Assembly (NCBI GenBank): GCA_905181765.1
Contig: CAJIYW010000005.1
Span: 62,001 to 126,000 of the forward strand
DNA: 64,000 nucleotides
Source: Flavobacteriales bacterium UBA6772
Lineage (GTDB): Bacteria > Bacteroidota > Bacteroidia > Flavobacteriales > Flavobacteriaceae
Reading direction: 5' to 3'
The notes under the pieces were generated by a model. That model did no database searches. It was not told where the DNA came from and saw only the letters and a list, made by a program, of their open reading frames with translations. Both the position numbers and the translations under genes were made by a program. Of this stretch, positions 27,783 through 36,602 are shown piece after piece. Numbering within the stretch: position 1 is the first letter of the stretch; each line of letters starts with the position of its first letter.

Positions 27783-28217
27783 TTAAACCTTCTTAATTAC
27801 ATTTGTTACAATACCCCAAACCATAAAATCGTTTTCATCTGTAATGTTTATAATCGGGTAATTAGGGTTTTCTGGTTGCAGCCAAACTTCATTTTTATCT
27901 ACACGCAAACGTTTTACGGTAAATTCTCCATCTAAAAAGCAAACGGCAATTTTGTTATTTTCAGGTGGTAGACTTCTGTCAATAACTAATAAATCATTGT
28001 CATCTAAACCCGCACCAATCATAGACTGCCCTTTTACTTTTGCGTAAAATGTGCTGTCTTTATTTTTAATTAATTCATCGTCTAGAGAGATTCTACTTTC
28101 ACTAAAATCATTTACAGGAGAGGGAAATCCTGCGGATATACCTGTGTCAACAAATATTGCTCCGTTTCCAGAGGGTGGTTTGGGAGTATAAAAAGTAAGT
28201 GTTTTAGTAGTTTCCAT
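27783..28217 (-). CDS. umuD: UmuD-like self-cleaving protein (SOS mutagenesis subunit), no umuC nearby
   Basis: 144 residues, the length of UmuD. The S24/LexA peptidase domain is complete: putative cleavage site Ala29-Gly30 (SAGFPSP), nucleophile Ser65 (VKGQSMIGAG) and general base Lys102 (GEFTVKRL). In known systems UmuD is cut after RecA activation, and two UmuD' join UmuC to make the error-prone polymerase V. Here no umuC follows: downstream is 160 bases of AT-rich spacer, then the unrelated DUF2975 gene. It may work with a UmuC elsewhere or as a stand-alone regulator-like protease. Confidence 0.88.
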   Translation of the reverse strand: METTKTLTFYTPKPPSGNGAIFVDTGISAGFPSPVNDFSESRISLDDELIKNKDSTFYAKVKGQSMIGAGLDDNDLLVIDRSLPPENNKIAVCFLDGEFTVKRLRVDKNEVWLQPENPNYPIINITDENDFMVWGIVTNVIKKV

Positions 28218-28263
28218 TTGAATGCAAATTATAACTTTTCTTTAAAACTGTGTCTATTTTATT

Positions 28264-28485
28264 TTAAAATATTACGCTACATTTATTGCAGATCTTTCCG
28301 GTTTTTAAAAAAAAGGGACAGTACATAGAAAACATTTTTTTTTGTATTGGTGCAATTAAAATTGCGGTTAGGACAAGAGAAATTATTTCCGCTACTTTCT
28401 TTTTCATAGCTTCTAATTTCGATTTTGTAATGTGATCTTCTGTAGAATATTTAAAAAAAGCTGTAATTTTATAACTATGATTCAT
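28264..28485 (-). CDS. Small hypothetical membrane protein
   Basis: 73 residues. It begins with a polar, charged N-terminus, has one hydrophobic segment (VAEIISLVLTAILIAPI) and a Cys-containing tail (MYCPFF, ICNKC). The start overlaps the last 11 bases of the MocR gene upstream, which is compatible with translational coupling. I recognise no family. It could be spurious, but no gene on the other strand competes and codon use is similar to its neighbours. Confidence 0.4.
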   Translation of the reverse strand: MNHSYKITAFFKYSTEDHITKSKLEAMKKKVAEIISLVLTAILIAPIQKKMFSMYCPFFLKTGKICNKCSVIF

Positions 28486-29992
28486 GTTTAATATTTTTTA
28501 TAGACACTTTATAATAAGCATTTTTTAATTTTTGAATTACAGCTGTCATTTCCTCTGTATTTAAATGCCCAAACCCAAAACGAATAGCACAGGTGTTTTT
28601 ATCTTGATAAAGGATGGTTTTGGGAAGAAATAAATTATTTTTTTCTGTTTCTTTAGCTAGTTTTACTAATGATATTTTAGGATTAAATTGTAACCAAATT
28701 GTCAATCCTCCAGAAGGTATTTTCCAATATGCAATATCTTTAAAGTGTTCTGATAATAGTTCGCATAAACAATCAAGCCTTTGTTTATAGATGACTACAT
28801 TTTTTTTCATCAGTCGGTAAATTTCACCTTCAATAATTAATTCAGATAACATTTGTTCTTGTATAAAATCTCCTTGCTTATCTAGCAATTGCAAATAATT
28901 TGTGCCTTCAGAAATTAGGTTTGCTGGCGCTACCACAAACCCTGTTTGAAAACTAGGAAATAAAGATTGTCCTAGTTTTCCTAAATAAATAACCATACCA
29001 TTTGTACCTGCGCTTGCCATGGGTAACATTGCAGAGCCTTCAAACTGAAAATCATAATCGTAATCATCTTCTATAATAGCAAAACCAAATTCTTTAGCAA
29101 GTTGCAGCAGCGCTAACCGACGATCTGCACTTAAGGTTACCGTTGTGGGGTAATCTCTTTGAGCGCAGATGTAAACGCATCTAATACTGTTTTTTACAAA
29201 ATGTTTTTTAATATACTCAATATCTAAACCCTCCGCGTCTACAGGAATGGTTTTGATATTTCCACCCGCTTGTTGAAAAATCATATTAGAAGCATAATTA
29301 CTCAAATTTCCTACTAGTACTACATCATTTTGCTTTATCAATAATTGAGAGACAATGTATAAGCTCATTTCTGAACTCCGGGTGCTTAACAGATTATTTG
29401 GACTTATATGAAAACCTCTCGTTGCATTTAAATAGTTACAGAGCTGTGTTTGAAATAGAGAATAGGAATGTTCCTTTGGTTCGTTCCATTTCTTTATCAA
29501 TGTTTTACGCTTCATAGCAGCGCTGTACCAACGTGTAAATTGATGTACCGGATGCAAACGTACATCTGGTTTTCCATCATTAATACTATATTTAGCATTT
29601 GTTAGTTGCACTGTAGATGCTAAATGAAAGGATTTTTGAAAAGGAAACCCTGTTGTTTTAGCGTAGGAGTATGCTTCCTCTATTTTTTGTGATAATACCT
29701 TAATTTTTTTTGTTTTCCGACCGGGCTCTAAAATAAATGTGCCTTTATTTGGTATGACTTCAACCCAACCTTGGGATGCCAACTCTTCGTAAATAGCAAC
29801 TGCAGTATTTCTATGTACTTTTAATAAGTGCCCTAACACACGGGTTCCGGGTAGTTTAGTGCCTTTGGTTAAATACTTTCGCTGTATGGCATTTGCAATT
29901 TGTTGTGAAACTTGAATATACACAGGTTGAACCATTGATTTATCAAAATCAATGAGTTGTTTTAGCACTGTATTTACCGGACTATCAATCAT
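28475..29992 (-). CDS. MocR/PdxR-family regulator (GntR wHTH fused to aminotransferase fold)
   Basis: 505 residues. Residues about 15-85 are a GntR winged helix (QQIANAIQRKYLTKGTKLPG, HRNTAVAIYEELASQGWVEV); residues about 130-500 have the fold of a class I PLP-dependent aminotransferase, with the cofactor lysine in YLGKLGQSLFPSFQ. MocR proteins use PLP or an aldimine as effector; PdxR members control vitamin B6 synthesis, GabR controls GABA use. It is divergent from the TonB-dependent receptor gene at 30068 with only 75 bases between, so it may regulate that receptor. The target pathway is not shown by the sequence. Confidence 0.88.
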   Translation of the reverse strand: MIDSPVNTVLKQLIDFDKSMVQPVYIQVSQQIANAIQRKYLTKGTKLPGTRVLGHLLKVHRNTAVAIYEELASQGWVEVIPNKGTFILEPGRKTKKIKVLSQKIEEAYSYAKTTGFPFQKSFHLASTVQLTNAKYSINDGKPDVRLHPVHQFTRWYSAAMKRKTLIKKWNEPKEHSYSLFQTQLCNYLNATRGFHISPNNLLSTRSSEMSLYIVSQLLIKQNDVVLVGNLSNYASNMIFQQAGGNIKTIPVDAEGLDIEYIKKHFVKNSIRCVYICAQRDYPTTVTLSADRRLALLQLAKEFGFAIIEDDYDYDFQFEGSAMLPMASAGTNGMVIYLGKLGQSLFPSFQTGFVVAPANLISEGTNYLQLLDKQGDFIQEQMLSELIIEGEIYRLMKKNVVIYKQRLDCLCELLSEHFKDIAYWKIPSGGLTIWLQFNPKISLVKLAKETEKNNLFLPKTILYQDKNTCAIRFGFGHLNTEEMTAVIQKLKNAYYKVSIKNIKHES

Positions 29993-30002
29993 TTTAAAAC
30001 TG

Positions 30003-30015
30003 GACTAGTTTAGTC
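30003..30015. promoter_or_regulatory. Candidate operator between the MocR gene and the TonB receptor gene
   Basis: GACTA-GTT-TAGTC, a perfect five-base-arm inverted repeat, lies in the 75-base divergent spacer close to the MocR start codon. Related half-site-like words (AAACTAAAAT) occur near 30048. A site for the MocR protein is the simplest reading; I cannot define the promoters here. Confidence 0.35.
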
Positions 30016-30067
30016 GTCCGGAAAGTTACGACTTTTGTACTGTATTTAAACTAAAATAACACTTAAA

Positions 30068-31885
30068 ATGAACCAAAGTAAATTACTAATTATTGCACTT
30101 TTAATTTCGCATTTGAATCTTTTTTCTCAAGAAAAAAAGGAAATACAGGCGCTAGATACTGTTTTAATAAAATCTACTAGAATAGATTTACCTTTTAAAG
30201 AGAATGCTAGAACCATACAAGTTATTTCTGCGGAATTTATTAAAAACAGTGCTGCTACAAACGTTGCAGATTTGTTACAGCAAGTTGCTGGTGTAGATAT
30301 TAGGAGAAGAGGAACTGCCGGTAGCCAAGCAGATTTATACATTAGAGGTGGTGGTTTTGATCAAACATTATTGTTAATAGACGGTATTAAAATGGATGAT
30401 GCACAAACAGGACATCATACAATGAATGCTGCTTTGCCAATTGAAGTTATAGAGAGAATAGAAATTATTAAAGGTCCGGCTGCAAGAGTTTTCGGACAAA
30501 ATGCATTTACTGGCGCTATAAATATTGTAACAAAAAGTACATTAGCAAACACTGCTTCTGTAAATATAGAAGCAGGTTCTTTCGGACAATTAAATGGTTC
30601 TGTAACTGTTGGAAAAGAATTTGAAAATTCATCAATAATTGCACATGTTGGTATCTTAACTTCAGATGGATATAGACATAATTCTGATTATGAAAATAAA
30701 AACTACTTATTAAAAGGAGTTTTTAATAAGAAAGAACAACCTATCGAAGTAATCGCTACTTTTTTCGATAAAAAATTCGGAGCAAACGGATTCTATGCAA
30801 GTGCAACTGCAACAGAACAATATGAAGAAACACAGAGTAGTTTGTTAGGTGCTTCTACTACTTTTAGAACGGAGAAATTTAAAATTACTCCAAGAGTTTA
30901 TTGGAAAAGAGGTCAAGATGAATATGTGTATATAAGAGACAACCCAAGTGTTTATAGAAACTTACATATTACGAATAAAGTAGGTGTAGAAACAAATGCT
31001 TCTTACACCTCAGATATAGGTATTACTGGTTTTGGTGTAGATATTTCTAGAGTTTTTATAAGCAGTAATAATTTAGGAAAGAGAAATAGAACCATGGCAA
31101 ACCTTTTCTTAGAACACCGTTTTAAATTTGCAGATGGTAAAATAGACATTACTCCAGGAGTTGCTGTTACTTATTTTTCTGATTTTAAATTTCATGCTTT
31201 TCCAGGGTTGGATATTGGTTTTAAATTGTCTGATAATTTAAAAGCCTATGGAAACTTAGGTGTTACTTACAGAATACCTACGTATACAGATTTGTATTAT
31301 AATGATAGAAGTACAATTGGAAATTCTAATTTAAAACCAGAAGAAGCGTTTGCTCAAGAAATTGGATTGAAGTTTAATTCTGGAAGATTTACATCTTCTG
31401 TGGCTATTTTTAATAGAGACGCTGATAATTTAATTGATTTTATTAGACCAGATGTAACATCAAAGTATGAAGCAACAAATATTGCAAAAGTAAATACCAA
31501 AGGTTTTGAGTTAAATACAGATTATCGTTTTAAATTAAATGAGTTTAATCAAACGTTGTCTTTTGGATATAATTATTTAAATGATGATATTTTAGATCAA
31601 AATAAAGACTTATCAAGGTATTCTTTAAATACCTTAAAGCACCAATTTATAACTCGTTTTGAGAGTAAACTATTTAAGAATGTAAGACAAAATATAATCT
31701 ATAAACATGCAGAGCGCACAATTGGAACAAGTTATAATGTTTGGGATGCTTCTGTAATTGTAGCTGTTAATACATTTAATTTTACGGTTACTGCAAATAA
31801 TATATTTAATGCAGAATATATAGAGTCTGGTTTTGTACCAATGCCACCAAGTAGTCTTTTATTTGGTTTGCGTTATAATCTATAA
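30068..31885 (+). CDS. TonB-dependent outer-membrane receptor
   Basis: 605 residues, compact for the family and close to BtuB/Cir size. A signal peptide ending LFSQ is followed by the plug domain (LLQQVAGVDIRRRGTAGSQ, LYIRGGGFDQTLLLIDGIK, IERIEIIKGPAARVFGQNAF) and a beta-barrel ending in a C-terminal strand (SSLLFGLRYNL). Such receptors import siderophores, cobalamin, sugars or other scarce nutrients using TonB energy. The substrate is unknown; the adjacent divergent MocR/PdxR regulator makes a PLP-linked compound a possible ligand, which is inference. No SusD partner, so not a polysaccharide pair. Confidence 0.93.
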   Translation: MNQSKLLIIALLISHLNLFSQEKKEIQALDTVLIKSTRIDLPFKENARTIQVISAEFIKNSAATNVADLLQQVAGVDIRRRGTAGSQADLYIRGGGFDQTLLLIDGIKMDDAQTGHHTMNAALPIEVIERIEIIKGPAARVFGQNAFTGAINIVTKSTLANTASVNIEAGSFGQLNGSVTVGKEFENSSIIAHVGILTSDGYRHNSDYENKNYLLKGVFNKKEQPIEVIATFFDKKFGANGFYASATATEQYEETQSSLLGASTTFRTEKFKITPRVYWKRGQDEYVYIRDNPSVYRNLHITNKVGVETNASYTSDIGITGFGVDISRVFISSNNLGKRNRTMANLFLEHRFKFADGKIDITPGVAVTYFSDFKFHAFPGLDIGFKLSDNLKAYGNLGVTYRIPTYTDLYYNDRSTIGNSNLKPEEAFAQEIGLKFNSGRFTSSVAIFNRDADNLIDFIRPDVTSKYEATNIAKVNTKGFELNTDYRFKLNEFNQTLSFGYNYLNDDILDQNKDLSRYSLNTLKHQFITRFESKLFKNVRQNIIYKHAERTIGTSYNVWDASVIVAVNTFNFTVTANNIFNAEYIESGFVPMPPSSLLFGLRYNL

Positions 31886-31945
31886 AAGATATAATCTAAA
31901 ATAAAGAAATTTATTCTTTTATGATTAAGGATTTTTAAAGCTAAA

Positions 31946-31980
31946 AAAAAGCCTCACAAATTTAATTTGTGAGGCTTTTT
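31946..31980. terminator. Bidirectional terminator between TonB receptor gene and rseP
   Basis: GCCTCACAAATT (31951-31962) and AATTTGTGAGGC (31964-31975) form a long perfect stem flanked by A and T runs; it serves both converging genes. Confidence 0.8.
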
Positions 31981-32004
31981 AATTTTCAAGGAAGTTGTTT
32001 TTCT

Positions 32005-33360
32005 CTAAAAATAATCTTTTAAGTGTCTATATACGTCATTCCCATTTGCAAAAAGTAATAAGGCAATTAGTAAAATAAAGCCAACAACTTGTGCATATTC
32101 TAAGAACTTATCTCCAGGTTTTCTTCCGGTAATCATTTCCCAAAGTGTAAAAACTACATGTCCACCGTCTAAAGCAGGTATTGGTAATAAGTTCATAAAA
32201 CCTAACATGATAGACAAGAAGGCTGTAATCTCCCAGAAAGATTGTGCGCTCCATTCACTAGGAAAAATACTTCCAATAGAAATAAACCCACCCAAACCTT
32301 TATAAGCACCCGTGTTTGGATTAAAGATTTTCTTTAACTGCTTCATGTAATCTGTTAAGGTTTTTATAGACTTGTTCCAACCTGCAGGAATTGCTTCTAA
32401 GAAAGAATATTTAAAATCTGCTAAATCATAATAGCCTAATTTTTCTAAATCTTTAAGACTAGTTCCACTAAATACAACGCCTATATTTCCGTAATTAGAA
32501 ACCTTTACAGGTATTTCTTTCGAGGTTGCACCTCTTTTTACCGTAATAGAAATATCTTGACCTTTAAACTCCGCTAATACTTGTTTAGCCTCGTCATAAT
32601 AAGAAATAGCATTTCCATTAATTGCTGTAACAATATCTTTAGGTTGAATATCTGCGGCACCATTCAAAGAATCTTTTTGAACATTTGCAATTACAAATGG
32701 ATATCTTACATTTAAAAAGTTACCAGCACTTTTACCTCTATCCATTAATTGAGAAATAAAATCTTCTGGAATTTCTTGATCTAAAACAACACCATTTCTT
32801 TCAATTTGATAGGTATTTCCGTTGATAAATTCTAGAGGTAAACTGCGAAATTTTTTCACTTTTTCACCATCAACACTTAAAATTTTATCACCTGTTTTTA
32901 AACCTAAGTTTTTAGCTAATGCATTGTCTGCCCAAACTCCGTCTTTCACATTTTCATTTGGTAAATACCGCTCACCATAAGACCACATTAACATAATGTA
33001 GATAAAAATTCCTAAAATAAAGTTTACAAAAACACCACCTAACATAACAATTAGGCGCTGCCAAGCTGGTTTAGATCTAAATTCCCAAGGCTGCATTGGT
33101 TGCGCTAGTTGCTCGGTGTCCATACTTTCGTCTATCATCCCAGAGATTTTTACATAACCTCCTAACGGAATCCAACCAATACCGTATACAGTATCACCAA
33201 CCTTTTTCTTTAAAATTGAGAATTTATAATCAAAAAATAAGTAGAATTTTTCTACTTTAATTTTAAATAATTTTGCGGGTATAAAATGCCCTAATTCGTG
33301 CAAAACAATTAGTAAGGATAAACTTAGTATAAATTGAGATGCTTTTATTAATATTTCCAT
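32005..33360 (-). CDS. rseP: RIP metalloprotease RseP (site-2 protease)
   Basis: 451 residues. The first helix holds the zinc site His21-Glu-Leu-Gly-His25 and the last helices hold LDGGHVVFTLWE, the third zinc ligand region. Two PDZ-like segments lie between (around GLKTGDKILSVDGEKV and DIQPKDIVTAINGNAI). Site-2 proteases cut membrane-bound anti-sigma factors and leftover signal peptides inside the membrane. In many genomes it follows dxr; here dxr is not adjacent. Frame intact. Confidence 0.95.
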   Translation of the reverse strand: MEILIKASQFILSLSLLIVLHELGHFIPAKLFKIKVEKFYLFFDYKFSILKKKVGDTVYGIGWIPLGGYVKISGMIDESMDTEQLAQPMQPWEFRSKPAWQRLIVMLGGVFVNFILGIFIYIMLMWSYGERYLPNENVKDGVWADNALAKNLGLKTGDKILSVDGEKVKKFRSLPLEFINGNTYQIERNGVVLDQEIPEDFISQLMDRGKSAGNFLNVRYPFVIANVQKDSLNGAADIQPKDIVTAINGNAISYYDEAKQVLAEFKGQDISITVKRGATSKEIPVKVSNYGNIGVVFSGTSLKDLEKLGYYDLADFKYSFLEAIPAGWNKSIKTLTDYMKQLKKIFNPNTGAYKGLGGFISIGSIFPSEWSAQSFWEITAFLSIMLGFMNLLPIPALDGGHVVFTLWEMITGRKPGDKFLEYAQVVGFILLIALLLFANGNDVYRHLKDYF

Positions 33361-33505
33361 TCAGCGTTAAATCAGATTAAAAAAGATACAAATGTAAGGT
33401 TTTCATTACAGGTGTAAAAGAACTATTAAAGGTTGCTTTTTTAATTTAACAAATATTTTAGATAGCATTTGTTTTTGTTTGCTTTTCTAGAGTGTTTTTA
33501 AGTCG

Positions 33506-33513
33506 TATTTTTG
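33506..33513 (+). promoter_or_regulatory. Promoter -7 element upstream of the SCO gene
   Basis: TATTTTTG matches TAnnTTTG, 17 bases before the ATG at 33531; a TTTG word about 24 bases further upstream could act as the -33 element. Confidence 0.45.
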
Positions 33514-33530
33514 TAAAATAAAATAAAACC

Positions 33531-34211
33531 ATGGAGCTTAAATTCTTTAAAAAATCGATTCCAACATTTATTTTTTTAGCAATTTTTTCTGTTGTTGTTA
33601 TTCCTGTTTTTTATCAATTATTAAAGGTAGATGAAAAGTTGAAAATTTACAATCCTGCAGATGTAAATCCACGTTTGGTAGATTTTTCTATGAAACACAT
33701 TACCAAAGATCATACAATTGCAGATTTTGAATTGACCAATCAGAATGGTCAGAAAATCACGAATAAAAACTATAAAGATAAAATTTACGTAGCAGATTTC
33801 TTTTTTACGCGCTGCCAAACTATTTGTATAAACATGGCGTATAATATGGGTGAATTGCAAAATTTATATAAAAAGGATATAGATATTATGTTTCTTTCTC
33901 ATTCTGTTACGCCGGTAATAGACAGTGTTACTGTTTTAAAAGAATATGCAGATAGAAAAGGGGTTATAGACGGTAAGTGGAATATAACTACAGGAGCTAA
34001 AACTCATATTTATGAGCTGGCTAGAAAAAGTTATTTTGCCGTTTTAGACGAAGGTAGCGGAGATGAAAACGATTTTATACATACAGAACAATTTGTATTA
34101 GTAGACAAAGAAAAACGTATTAGAGGCTATTATGACGGCACAGAAAAAGAAGATATGGAGAAGTTAAAGAAAGATATTGTTTTGTTAAAGGAAGAATATG
34201 CCTCTCAATAA
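33531..34211 (+). CDS. SCO1/SenC family protein
   Basis: 226 residues with one N-terminal membrane anchor (residues about 10-30) and a thioredoxin-like domain. The copper-binding CxxxC (FTRCQTICINM) and the distal conserved His (DFIHTEQFVLVD) are present. SCO proteins deliver copper to the CuA site of cytochrome c oxidase, or act as thiol reductants for it. ctaA elsewhere in the window shows that an aa3-type oxidase is likely present. It precedes feoA by 51 bases, but feoA has its own promoter. Confidence 0.92.
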   Translation: MELKFFKKSIPTFIFLAIFSVVVIPVFYQLLKVDEKLKIYNPADVNPRLVDFSMKHITKDHTIADFELTNQNGQKITNKNYKDKIYVADFFFTRCQTICINMAYNMGELQNLYKKDIDIMFLSHSVTPVIDSVTVLKEYADRKGVIDGKWNITTGAKTHIYELARKSYFAVLDEGSGDENDFIHTEQFVLVDKEKRIRGYYDGTEKEDMEKLKKDIVLLKEEYASQ

Positions 34212-34215
34212 ACTG

Positions 34216-34244
34216 TTTAGAATCATTCTAAATGGCTATATTTG
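34216..34244 (+). promoter_or_regulatory. feoAB promoter with palindromic metal-regulator site
   Basis: TTTAGAAT-C-ATTCTAAA (34216-34232) is a perfect palindrome with eight-base arms, placed four bases upstream of a TAnnTTTG -7 element (TATATTTG, 34237-34244). Its location in the spacer of the feoAB promoter fits an iron-responsive repressor. The half-sites look more like a DtxR/IdeR-type than a classic Fur box; the regulator itself is not in the window. Confidence 0.6.
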
Positions 34245-34262
34245 CTGTCCAAATAAAAAACG

Positions 34263-34490
34263 TTGAATACAATAGCATCTTTACATATTGGAGAAATGGG
34301 GTATATTTCTGAAGAATCTTTAGACTCTATTCCGTTAAAATTATTAGAAATGGGTTGCTTGCCAGGCGCTGAGGTGCAGTTGGTACAAATAGCACCCTTA
34401 AAAGATCCTCTATATATCTGCGTAAACGGAAGTCATTTGGCAATTAGAAAAGAAACAGCTTCAAAAATAAGAATTCTAAAAAGCGAATAA
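34263..34490 (+). CDS. feoA: Ferrous iron transport protein A
   Basis: 75 residues, an SH3-like FeoA domain (LLEMGCLPGAEVQLVQIAPL, YICVNGSHLAIRKETASKI). FeoA is a small cytoplasmic protein needed for FeoB-driven Fe(II) uptake. It starts with TTG at 34263, shortly after the promoter; no ATG gives the full domain. feoB follows after three bases. Confidence 0.93.
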   Translation: MNTIASLHIGEMGYISEESLDSIPLKLLEMGCLPGAEVQLVQIAPLKDPLYICVNGSHLAIRKETASKIRILKSE

Positions 34491-34493
34491 TTC

Positions 34494-36602
34494 ATGTCTA
34501 AGAAAGATATAAAAGTTGCTTTAATAGGAAATCCGAATACAGGGAAAACCTCACTTTTTAATCAACTTACGGGTTTAACACAGAAAGTAGGAAATTACCC
34601 AGGCGTAACGGTAGATAAAAAACAAGGATCCTGTAAACTGTCTGCAACACAGAATGCAGTAATTACAGATTTACCGGGAACTTATAGTATAAACCCTACT
34701 TCTGTAGACGAAAGTATTGTTTTAAAAACTTTACTTAAAAAAGATATAAAAGAATCACCAGATGTAATTTTAGTAGTTGCAGATGTAGAAAACTTAAAGC
34801 GAAATTTATTATTATTTTCTCAAATTAAAGACTTAGAAATCCCTACGGTTTTGGCCATAAATATGGTAGACCAAATGACTAGAAAAGGAATTTCTATAGA
34901 CTTAACAGCACTAAAAGAAGAACTAAATACAGAAGTTGTTTTAATAAGTGCTAGAAAAAATCAAGGAATTGAAGCCGTAAAAGCTGCTATTATTAAATGT
35001 CATGTTGCTGCAAAAGCAACACCAATGTGCGATAATAAGAAGATAGACCCTGCGTATTTTGAGGAGTTAAAAGCAATTAACCCAAATTACACATTGTATG
35101 AGTTGTGGTTAATGGTTACACAAAAGAATTTTCCAGAAGAAATTTCTAAACAAGAAAAAGAAAAACTACTGTCTTTTAATAAAGATGTTTCTAAATTAAA
35201 GAAATACCAGCATAAAGAAACTATTTATCGCTACCAAGAGATTAATAAAATTTTAAAAAACACCTATTTAGTAGACAAGAGCAAAGCCAAAGATTTAAGG
35301 GCTAAGTTAGATAAGGTTTTTACACATAGAATCTTTGGATATTTTATTTTCTTATTGGTTTTACTGTTAATTTTTCAATCTATTTTCGATTGGTCTTCTT
35401 TACCAATGGATTTAATTGATACTACTTTTGCAGAACTATCAGATTTTGCAAGAAGTAATTTACCAACAGGTGTTTTATCAGATTTAATCGTGGAAGGAAT
35501 TATTCCGGGTATTGGTGGTGTTATTATTTTTATACCACAAATTGCTATTTTATTTTTGTTTATAGCCGTTTTAGAAGAAACGGGTTATATGAGTCGTGTT
35601 GTTTTTCTAATGGATAAAATTATGCGCCGTTTTGGGATGAATGGAAAATCTATAATTCCATTAATTTCTGGGACTGCCTGCGCAATTCCTGCAATTATGG
35701 CAACAAGAACCATTTCTAGTTGGAAAGAACGTTTAATTACTATTTTGGTAGTTCCTTTTACAACGTGTTCTGCAAGACTGCCTGTTTATGCAATTTTAAT
35801 TTCGTTAATTATACCAGACACAAAAATATTTGGATTTTATAATTTACAAGCTTTTACATTACTAATGTTGTATGCTTTGGGTTTCGGGACTGCAATTTTA
35901 GCAGCTTATATTTTACAGAAAACCTTAAAAATTAAAAGCAATTCTTTCTTTGTGGTAGAGATGCCTAACTATAAATTACCCTCTGTAAAAAATGTATTGT
36001 TTGATGTTTTAGAAAAAACAAAAGCTTTTGTTTTAGGTGCAGGGAAAATTATTTTAGCCTTGTCTGTAGTTTTGTGGTTTTTAGCTTCTAACGGACCAGA
36101 ATCTTACAAGAATGCTGAACAAAATACCATAGAAAAAGTAGCAAATAAAAACTTAGGAACCGATGAATTGCAGCAAAAAATTGCAGCGGTAAAATTAGAA
36201 AATTCTTATATTGGTATTATGGGTAAGTCTATAGAGCCAGCTATAAGACCTTTGGGGTACGATTGGAAAATTGGAATTGCCCTAATTACATCTTTTGCAG
36301 CTAGAGAGGTGTTTGTAGGTACTTTAGCTACTATTTATAGTGTAGGTTCAGATGATGAAAACACTACTACTATTAAAGAGAAAATGCGCTCAGAAATTAA
36401 TCCGGCAACGGGTAAAAAAATATTTAATTTCCCAGCGGGCATGTCTTTATTAGTTTTTTACGCGTTTGCAATGCAGTGTATGGCAACTTTAGCTATTGTA
36501 AAGCGCGAAACTAAAACATGGAAATGGCCTTTAATTCAACTTTTTGGGATGACAGGTTTGGCCTATGTATGTTCACTAATTGTTTTTCAAATTCTTAAAT
36601 AA
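34494..36602 (+). CDS. feoB: Ferrous iron transporter B
   Basis: 702 residues. The N-terminal G domain shows G1 at residues 12-20 (GNPNTGKTS), G3 DLPGTYS, G4 NMVD, and is followed by a helical regulatory domain and a C-terminal membrane domain with two Gate segments (the first around VPFTTCSARLPVYAILI, the second around SFAAREVFVGTLATIYS). FeoB moves Fe(II) across the inner membrane. Same transcript as feoA and the small Cys-rich gene that overlaps its stop codon. Frame intact. Confidence 0.97.
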   Translation: MSKKDIKVALIGNPNTGKTSLFNQLTGLTQKVGNYPGVTVDKKQGSCKLSATQNAVITDLPGTYSINPTSVDESIVLKTLLKKDIKESPDVILVVADVENLKRNLLLFSQIKDLEIPTVLAINMVDQMTRKGISIDLTALKEELNTEVVLISARKNQGIEAVKAAIIKCHVAAKATPMCDNKKIDPAYFEELKAINPNYTLYELWLMVTQKNFPEEISKQEKEKLLSFNKDVSKLKKYQHKETIYRYQEINKILKNTYLVDKSKAKDLRAKLDKVFTHRIFGYFIFLLVLLLIFQSIFDWSSLPMDLIDTTFAELSDFARSNLPTGVLSDLIVEGIIPGIGGVIIFIPQIAILFLFIAVLEETGYMSRVVFLMDKIMRRFGMNGKSIIPLISGTACAIPAIMATRTISSWKERLITILVVPFTTCSARLPVYAILISLIIPDTKIFGFYNLQAFTLLMLYALGFGTAILAAYILQKTLKIKSNSFFVVEMPNYKLPSVKNVLFDVLEKTKAFVLGAGKIILALSVVLWFLASNGPESYKNAEQNTIEKVANKNLGTDELQQKIAAVKLENSYIGIMGKSIEPAIRPLGYDWKIGIALITSFAAREVFVGTLATIYSVGSDDENTTTIKEKMRSEINPATGKKIFNFPAGMSLLVFYAFAMQCMATLAIVKRETKTWKWPLIQLFGMTGLAYVCSLIVFQILK

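Noticed and set aside
28218..28263. A LexA/SOS box before umuD
   Set aside because: No clear palindrome is present in the short upstream region, and the SOS motif of this lineage is not known to me.
34263..34275. Starting feoA at a later ATG
   Set aside because: The first internal ATG would remove the beginning of the FeoA domain; the TTG lies at a normal distance from the promoter.
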